Positions 49,537 to 58,500 of a DNA stretch of 64,000 bases are shown here, one piece after another; the first letter of the stretch is position 1, and each line of letters begins with the position of its first letter. The stretch comes from Bactericera cockerelli (lineage: Eukaryota > Arthropoda > Insecta > Hemiptera > Triozidae): assembly GCA_024516035.1 (NCBI GenBank), contig JAMCCL010000082.1, positions 1 through 64,000 on the forward strand, written 5' to 3'. The notes under the pieces were generated by a model. That model was not told where the DNA came from. It ran no database searches and was given only the letters and a program-made list of their open reading frames with translations. A program made the translations under genes and the position numbers.

Positions 49537-52500
49537 GACTCCTGACTCAAATCAAATCATTTAATCTATGTTTGCTATAAAAATAGCCCATAGATTCAAA
49601 ATGTACCACACCATTGTAATATGAGAAATAAAATGAAATAATTATGATATAATTATATATTTTTTTTCTTAATCTTCTTCTTCTTCTTTTATCAGGTGAA
49701 ACCAGGAGGGCACGAACCTGGGGCTCGATGTACTGCACCGTGTTCTTCTGGTGGTTGAGAAACATCTGGATGGCGATTCCGGCCTCCACCTTTACGGGCA
49801 GATCCTTGTCATGCAGCAGAGCGTTCAGCAGCAGCCGCACAGCCTCCACTAGGATGGCCTCGTCCCGGAACTTGACCTCGCTGAAGTTGTACAGGGTCCA
49901 GCACGCCTGGGAGAGGAAATTAAAAAAAAAGTTATTATTATTATACAGTAAAACCTCCCTTAACGGACACCTCCGAATAGCGGACAATTTTCAGGGAACC
50001 GGGACATTTTTCATCTGTTATTATATGAAAACCTCCGAATAGCGGACCCTAATAATAGCGGACTCTTTTTCCCTATAGCTAGGATACAAAATTGAAGATT
50101 TCGAAGGAGGAAGTGATAAAAAAAATAATTAAAAATCAACGTAAACTCAAAGACATTTCATGCGTAAGTTATCTAGGAAAAGAGATTTATGAGTCTACCC
50201 TCTCTCCTACCGATGACCCCAAGAGTGAGGAAGAAACTGAACCAGAAGGAGATCTTACATTTCCAAAACCTATCAAAAGTTTGGAGGAAGCTTTAGTTGC
50301 CATCAGGAATGTCTCTGATTTCCTATCTTCAAACCCAAGTGCAAACACCAAAAAACGTCTTTGACGACCCCGCCTTCCCCCACCGCTTAATTTCCAACCC
50401 CCCATGGGATCTGATTCTACCTCCGAATAGCGGACACCTCCCAATAGCGGACAAAACATTTGTCTGATTTCAAGTTTAGCCCGCGAACACCCCCGTCGTG
50501 ATATGACCAAGCAGTTAAAAGCGACGTTAACCCCAAATTAAATAAATAAGTTTAGCCCCATTACAAAGCACGTCATAATGGCTGGTAATATTGAGCAATA
50601 ACATATAACCCCCTCAGTCAACACAAGTTTTAGACCAGGTGTCTAAAACTTTCGACGAGGGGTATATATGTTAATTTCTTGCGTTGAATTTTTTTTGTAC
50701 AGAATAAAGTATAAAGTATAAACATATTAAAAAAAAATAAATAATAAAAATAAAAATCAACTGGTGAGTCATCTTCTCACCCTAGCTCTCATGTGTCCGT
50801 GAGGATTATTGAACTCGGGAAACACATAGGTGCAGATCAGCTTATCCATCTGTTCCTTGTACATTTCCTTCTTCAACAGAATGTCGGCCACTTGTCTGGA
50901 AAATGTGAGGAAAAATAATTGAATACCAAAACTTTGCACTCAGAGAGAGCACAGAACTGATGATTCTTTTTATCAAAAATGTTAATTGAAAAAAATATAA
51001 AATAATCCGACAGACTTCACACTCTTGCAAAACTTTTTGATTTCATGACTAAACTTATCACTTTTCAGTTCCAGTGTAGCTGATGTCAGTGGCTTGTTGC
51101 ACACACAAGTTCTCTTAAAATTACTTAAAATAAGCAATGTCAAGTGAGGTTAGGACTACTTGCTACACAGGTAACCAATCAAAATGAAAATTTGACAGCA
51201 TCAATGGCACATTATACCAGTTCTCCTTCTGGCACAGATCACGGATGTTAAGCAGCATCCAGCAAGTTTATGACTTGGATTTGCATACTGTCTTGGATGA
51301 GAAAATTAAGATCTCTATTTTGTCTGTTAATTTCGTCCTTAGTCTAATGCTGCTTTATGATTTTGCCCTTATTTTTGCGCTAAGTTGAATCTTGCAATTC
51401 AATCACCCCAACATATACAAGGCTCTGTCAAATCACTCACCCCACCATGTGAAGGGCTCCATCAAATCACTCACTCACCCCACCATATGAAGGGCTCCAT
51501 CAAATCACTCACCCCACCATATGAAGGGCTTCGTCATATCACTCACCCCACCATATGAAGGGCTCCATCATATCACTCACCCCACCATATGAAGGGCTCT
51601 GTCATATCACCCACCCCACCATATGAAGGGAGGGGGGGGATGTTAAACAGGGAGAAGACCAGTGTCTCGCTAGAGGACTATAAACAGAGAACAGACTAGC
51701 CAGCCGTTACAAGCCAGGCTAGCTTGCAGTTTCCTAAGGGTTTAATGGCTTATAAAGAAAAGTGCAAGTCCTCATGATGGTTGATCGCACCTAGAAATAT
51801 GTGGTTCAGGACGAGCCAACTTTGAAATAAAGTTGGCTGGAGACCATCACTCACCCCTCTAGCTGTAGCAAAGCTGGCTACAACAACAACAACAACCATA
51901 AGAAGGGCTCTGTCAAATCACTCACCCCACCATGTGAAGGGCTCCGTCCTTCTGCTTGGCTTCCGCCTCCGGGGAGGTGAGCACACTCACCACGAACTGC
52001 ATGGTCTTGCTCAGCATGTGCTTGCGCTTCTTGCACATGGCATGCAGGAGCGTCTGGGCCGCGGACACCGGGGACACAAAGTCCTCGAATATGTCTGAGG
52101 GGAGATAAGCAAGACTTTCTATTAGGTACAGTAATTGATACAGTAGAACCCCGTTATTATGAACTCCGATATTATGAACTTCGGATAAAAAGAACTTTTT
52201 TTTTCCACAATTTTTTTTTTTTAATGGAAATTTTCTCTAGTTTTTTCAAGAATTACTGACTTCTTTAGATCCTCACAATAGGTCTATGAACAATGTATAT
52301 ACATATTTTGAGTAGTCACTGTGGCAGAGAGAGTTAGCGCGCTAGGCATTGCACACATGGTGAACTGGGTTCGATTCCCAGCGGGGGAGGATTTTTTCTG
52401 CTCTGAACTTGGATGTTCGGGGTCCACTCATACCTCGTGAGGAAAAATGAGTAGCTGCTTTGATGTGAAGCAGCGACCAGTGGCAGAATCATAGGCAAAA

Positions 52501-55500
52501 AAAAATAATACAAGATATTGTAAATTAAAGTGGTAAAGTCCTATGATTCTGCGCTACCCACTAAAATTGTGACATAATAACACAAAGAAAAAGCATTATT
52601 ATTATATTACATACATATTTTGTATTTATATACCTAATCTATACTTAAATTAACCTTCAAATACATGTACGCGCGTTCATAATATGTGTCTAAAATTTGC
52701 CTAATTTTCCTTTCTTTTACCTTATGATTATATGGAACCCTGATATTATGAACTTTTACATTGAACCCCGCTATTATGAACTACCCTTGGTCCCAATTAG
52801 TTCATAATAACGGGGTTCTACTATAGTAAGTTCTTATTTCGACAAAAACCAGTCTCTTCAACCAGTCTGTAATAATAACATCACCAAACTCACCAAACTT
52901 GACCCGGATGTACTCATGCGGGTCGGAGCTCCACAGCTCCTCGTCCGAATCTGAGTAAGAGAGGAAGGGGAAGAGGACCTCCTGGATGAGGGAGGTGGCG
53001 TGCGGCTTGAGCCTCGTCCAGCAGTGCCCGTGGCCCACCGCCTGGGTGAATCAATTAGTAGTTATTGTAACAAGTTTACATTACAAGTTTAATGGCTGGG
53101 GGACGTTAAACAGGGAGATAAGACAAGAAAATGTTATATTGGGGTGCTCATTCAACATAAAAGTTGTTAACACAAGTCACGGTACAAGTAGAAGTAATAC
53201 AAAAAAAAAACATAAAATACAATAAATACAAAAAATATAGTAAGGGAAGAGACACTACAAAATAAAGAAAAATCACAATATATCAGAGATAGTGAAAAAG
53301 GGGTATGCAAAATACTCATCGTAAACCTAACATGAATCAGGGCACGTTTCATCAAAATCCATCGAGAGGTACTCATTAATAGAGTAAAAAGCTTTTGTTT
53401 TTAGGACATTTTCAATATATGATTTGAATGCAGGGTAATGTAAGTCGCGTACAGATGGTTGTAATTTAGGAGAGGAAGGGGAAGAGGACCTCCTGGATGA
53501 GGGAGGTGGCGTGTGGCTTGAGCTTCGTCCAGCAGTGCACGTGGCCCACCGCCTGGGTGAAGCAATTAGTGTTTATTTTAACAAGTTTAATGGCTGGGGG
53601 ACGTTAAACAGGGAGAAAACCAGTGTCCCGCTAGAGGACTATAAACAGAGAGGGTACAAAACTCTTTCACGGGCTCTAAAACAAAATACGCCAGTGTTTG
53701 ATCTAGCTATTTTTTTCTTCCACAAAAAAGTAAAATAGTAATATGTTCTGTGAGTAAAATAATAATATGGAACGTATCATATAGTTTATCCACAAGGAAT
53801 TTTTGAACCATTTCAAGTATGACAATTGGTCTTAAACAAAATATAAGTTCTACACCATGATCAATTTTGCAATGTATGAACATTGAACATTCAGAGGAAT
53901 TGAGTGTGAAGATGGCGCTGGAATTGGAAGGGTAGTGGAATGATGATTAAAATTAAGATATTCGTGAACGATGGTAGCCAGACAGTGGAGGAATGACTCA
54001 GCACTTCTGCCACTGTCTTCACAAGGAGGCTAATAATTGACACGGGCCGCCGGAACCAAGCCAATGCTGGTCTACTCCCTGGTTATAGTTCCCCAGCCAG
54101 ACTATTAAGATATTATAATGTTTATATGAACACGTATGAGACGGCGTGCCCACCGGTGGGTCACGTTTTTTTTTCAATTTTCCTTGTAACGTGACCCACC
54201 GGTGGGCACAGATAACGCTATTATTAATATATTTTTGTAATCGCCCGTTCCATTTTTTTTTTTCATATTTGGTACACATACCCTAATTTGAAGCCGTCCC
54301 AGCGTACAAACTATAGAAAATAGGACCCGTCTCATACGTGTTAAGATATTATAATGTTTATATTAATAAATATTTTATGTTCTTGTTTGGAAAAAAAAGA
54401 ACACGTTAAGGTACATGCCTGGGTAAGATAATTGAGCGCCTGCTGCATGACCCGCGGGGAGACGTAGGTGCCGCCCCTGTACTGGGCGAGGGTGGCTAGC
54501 AGCACGTCCAGAATGCCCGCGGAGAAGGTCTTCAGATACCAGCGGGCGAACTCCTCGTAGTCAGACACCACGCCGCCCGGGCTCCCGTACCTGAGGGGCG
54601 AGAATCATGGATGGACTTTCATACAACTAATTATTATTATTATTAGTTAGTTATCATATTTGTGTTAATCACTTTCGTGTTATCACAACTACTCAAACTC
54701 GCTTTATTGAATCTACGCTGAAACCGGGACTTGAACCACCGACCTCCAGGTTACAAGTCAGCCGCCTTATCGATCAAGCTATTGAGGTCGGTGGAATTAT
54801 GGATGGAATTTCATACAACTAATTATTATTATTTAATTATCACTTTATTATCAAAGGTTCAGTACATCACAACTATCGGAAACTAGTTCAACATAGTATG
54901 TATAAATCTAAAAACAGTTACAATCGGTGGTTACAGTACAATGGAATCTTCACACGTTAAGCACCTTCCTGATGATTGACGTGGTGGACAATTATTATTA
55001 TTATAGAATAGAATAGAATATACCTTGTTTATACTACCGAGATAAGACTGAAAAGTCCCTTTACTCCAGCAGTCAAACAGGTCTTATATATTTAATAGGA
55101 TAAATATTTTACATTTATAGTGTGCTTTATTAGGTAAGACAAAAATATACAGTAAAATACAATGAAATTATAAAGAATAAATAAATAGCTTGAAAAGAGA
55201 AACAAGAACAAAAAAAGACAATGAAGCTAATGTCCTAGCTAAAGGGTGGGGTTATTACCTGTGGCAATCTCTCTTTTTATACAACTAAATGTCTCTTTCT
55301 ATGGATAGACGCTCTTCACACCTCGGCCGAGGTGTTTGATAATATTATTAATTATTCATGGGTTAGATACTCGCTTGCCATGCGCGAGGACCCGGGTTCG
55401 ATCCCCCAAGCCGACAACACAATTGTATTCCAAATTTGCTGTCTGTAAGAAATGTAAGGGATACCTTCCGGTGCACTCGGCCTCGTGCTGTCCCAACACC

Positions 55501-58500
55501 TAAATGGAAAGTATTGTGTCACTTCTCACCCATCAGAGGGGAGGCATACTACAGGATGGGCATGGGCAAGCTACAACACAGACCACAAGCGTCTACAATA
55601 GCTGCTGTTTCATAGCTACGAAATAAAAAAGGCTGTGAAACAAATGTCTTTCATCATCATCATAGGGTGGATGATAGCCAGACAGTGGAGGAATGACTCA
55701 GCACTTCTACCACTGTCTTTTCAAGGAGGCTAATAATTGACAAGGGCCCCCAGAACCAAGCCAAGGCTGGTCTACTCCCTGTTTATAGTCCCCCAGCCAG
55801 ACTGCTGGTCTACTGCCTGTTTATAGTCCCCTGGCCAGACTACTGGTCTACTCCCTGTTTATAGTCCCCCAGCCAGACTGCTGGTCTACTGCCTGTTTAT
55901 AGTCCCCGGCCAGACTGCCGGTCTACTGCCTGTTTATAGTCTACAGTCTAAGGTTCAAACTCTCACCTCTCGAAGACCCGGTACAGGATGTGGAGAGCCC
56001 ACTTCTTGCACTTCCACCAGGGCAGGTCGGCCCTCTCGTCCTCGTCCACACTGAGCGTGTGGTCTGGCACGGGCCGCTCGGCCACTTGACGGAAGATCTC
56101 CATCCACTGAGCGAACACCTCGCGCGATATAACCTGAGGGAAATGAAAAGATTTTATGAAAAAGGAAATGAAAATAGGGTTGGGTGGAAGAGATTGCCTA
56201 AGGCAATAACCCCGCCCTTTAGTTAGGACATGTTTTCAAATATTTTCTATTCTTTTTCATTTTTATTGTATACATATATTGTTTTTTTCATTTTTTCACT
56301 GTTAAAATTATTATTTGTATGTACATAATGTCCTTTTGTATCTAATAAAGAGATGTATAATAATAATAAAAAGACAGCTATAATTCTCAAAATACACATG
56401 CCACAATTCTCAAAATAATATTTAAAATAATAGTAAATAAAATGCACATGCCAAACGAATATCATTGGCAGTACAGCAAAGAAATGCTGCTAACGTGGAG
56501 GGGCAGGCTTTTATAAGTAAAATAGTGTGGTATGATTTATTAACTAAAACAAATGTGAATGTGCATGTCTATATAATTATGAATTAAGGTATGTATACCT
56601 ATTTCAATTAGTATGAAAAGACAAAACTAGAATTTCAAGACAAGTTCCTCTTGTGATTTAGATATGCACTAAGGAGATATTGGGATTTTAGATCATTTAA
56701 CACATTGATTGCCTTGTCACACTATATGTGTGACACAATGTTAAACCTATATGCCACGTCACACATATTGTGTGACAGTCGATGCTACTTTGAATGAGTG
56801 TCACACTAGGATAAGGAAAGTAAAAATAGAAAGAAAAGAAGTGTTACTATTTTTTGGTGTGACGTGGCATACAGCGTTAAAAAACCACCTCTGTATGCCA
56901 CGTCACACAAAATGTGTGACTATGTACAGTAACGTGGCGTACGGGTAAAGTGTCCAAAAATGACCTTGGCAGTCAACGTGTTAAAGTAGAAGATAGCCAG
57001 AGGACATTGATTAAAGTGTAGAATTTCTGACCTATAGAACTTAATAAAAATCACCTTTGGTACAGGCAGTGTGTATTGAGTGAAGGCAAAGAATATTTTG
57101 AGTATTTGCTTCTGCAGAAGGGTGGAGTGCTCTGATGGGTCTGGCAGGAGGCGGATACACAGGGAATACACTTGGGGTAGCAGGAGCATCATTGCATCAT
57201 TCAGCTGACCTCGTTCGCTTTCATTCTTGTATCTGATAAATAAATAAAACAATACTAGATATGAATGATGTTTGCGTTTTTGTGCTAGCAAAATTAAGCT
57301 ACTATCACCAGTTTTTTTCTACTTTTTCTTTGATATACTAGGTACAGTACAAATTCTTAATATTTGGAACTACAGGGCAGAACACTATCACCCCAGTACT
57401 ACACTTTTTAATATTGTTCTAGAACCTAGAGAGTTTCTTGTTATTGTTTTTTTCTTCCTCAGCCTTTCATCATCATAGGGTGGCGTCATCGTGAACGATG
57501 GTAGCCAGACAGTGGAAGAATGACTCAGCACTTCTACCACTGTCTTTACAAGGAGGCTAATAATTGACAAGGGCCCCCAGAACCAAGCCAATGCTGGTCT
57601 ACTCCCTGTTTATAGTCCCCCAGCCAGACTACTGGTCTACTTCCTGTTTATGGTCCCCCAGCCAGACTGATGGTCTACTCCCTGTTTATAAGAAGGCATA
57701 GGGTGGCGTCATTGCTTATGATGGTAGACTTAGCCTTATTAAATGGAATAGTTATATTTTGAAGGAATATTTATCTGGTAGGTTTTCATTTATATTATGT
57801 ATACTTGGTTAACTTACTCGTAGTTTTTGACCAGTTGATAGAGACAGAGAAGAGCTCCAAACCAAGGAGTTGCATCAGGATTTTGCAGATAGATGCTCAC
57901 TTTGTCAACAATTTGTGTCCACTTGCCTGGGAAATCATGTTTTACTATGGAGCTCACACATACAGCCAGTTGGACTCTGAGAAAGAGATTACAATTTAGA
58001 ATGTTTTAGAAATGTAATGTATGAATTACATTACATTGTCTATAATTGATGAGAAGTAAATCAGCTTATATTAAAGGCATGTTGAATACACCAGTTCTTG
58101 TTCTGTCACTCTGAGTTAAATGTGGGTTGCTGGTTATAAATTTTCAGAAAATGACCCCCATCTCAGTATGAGCTTAGCATTTGAAAGGAACATAAAATCC
58201 CAAAAAAATCTTTTTCTTCTTTCCATTAAAAGCCCAGGTGCAATGTTCTGGGCTCCTTCAATGTAATGTAAGAGCAGAATTGATAAACATTTTGTAATAA
58301 CTCTGTGGCACTAAATCTTGAATGACTTACTGTATCTATTTCTTTGAAAGGGAAAACTGATGTTAAGTAATGAATTAAGTCGTGGAATATGATGACTAAC
58401 TGGTAAAGTACTACAGTTTAATATGAAAAATCAATTAGAGATAATGTCTCACTAACCTGATAACTTCTGGTGCCATGACTACAGCATCTACAATAGCATC

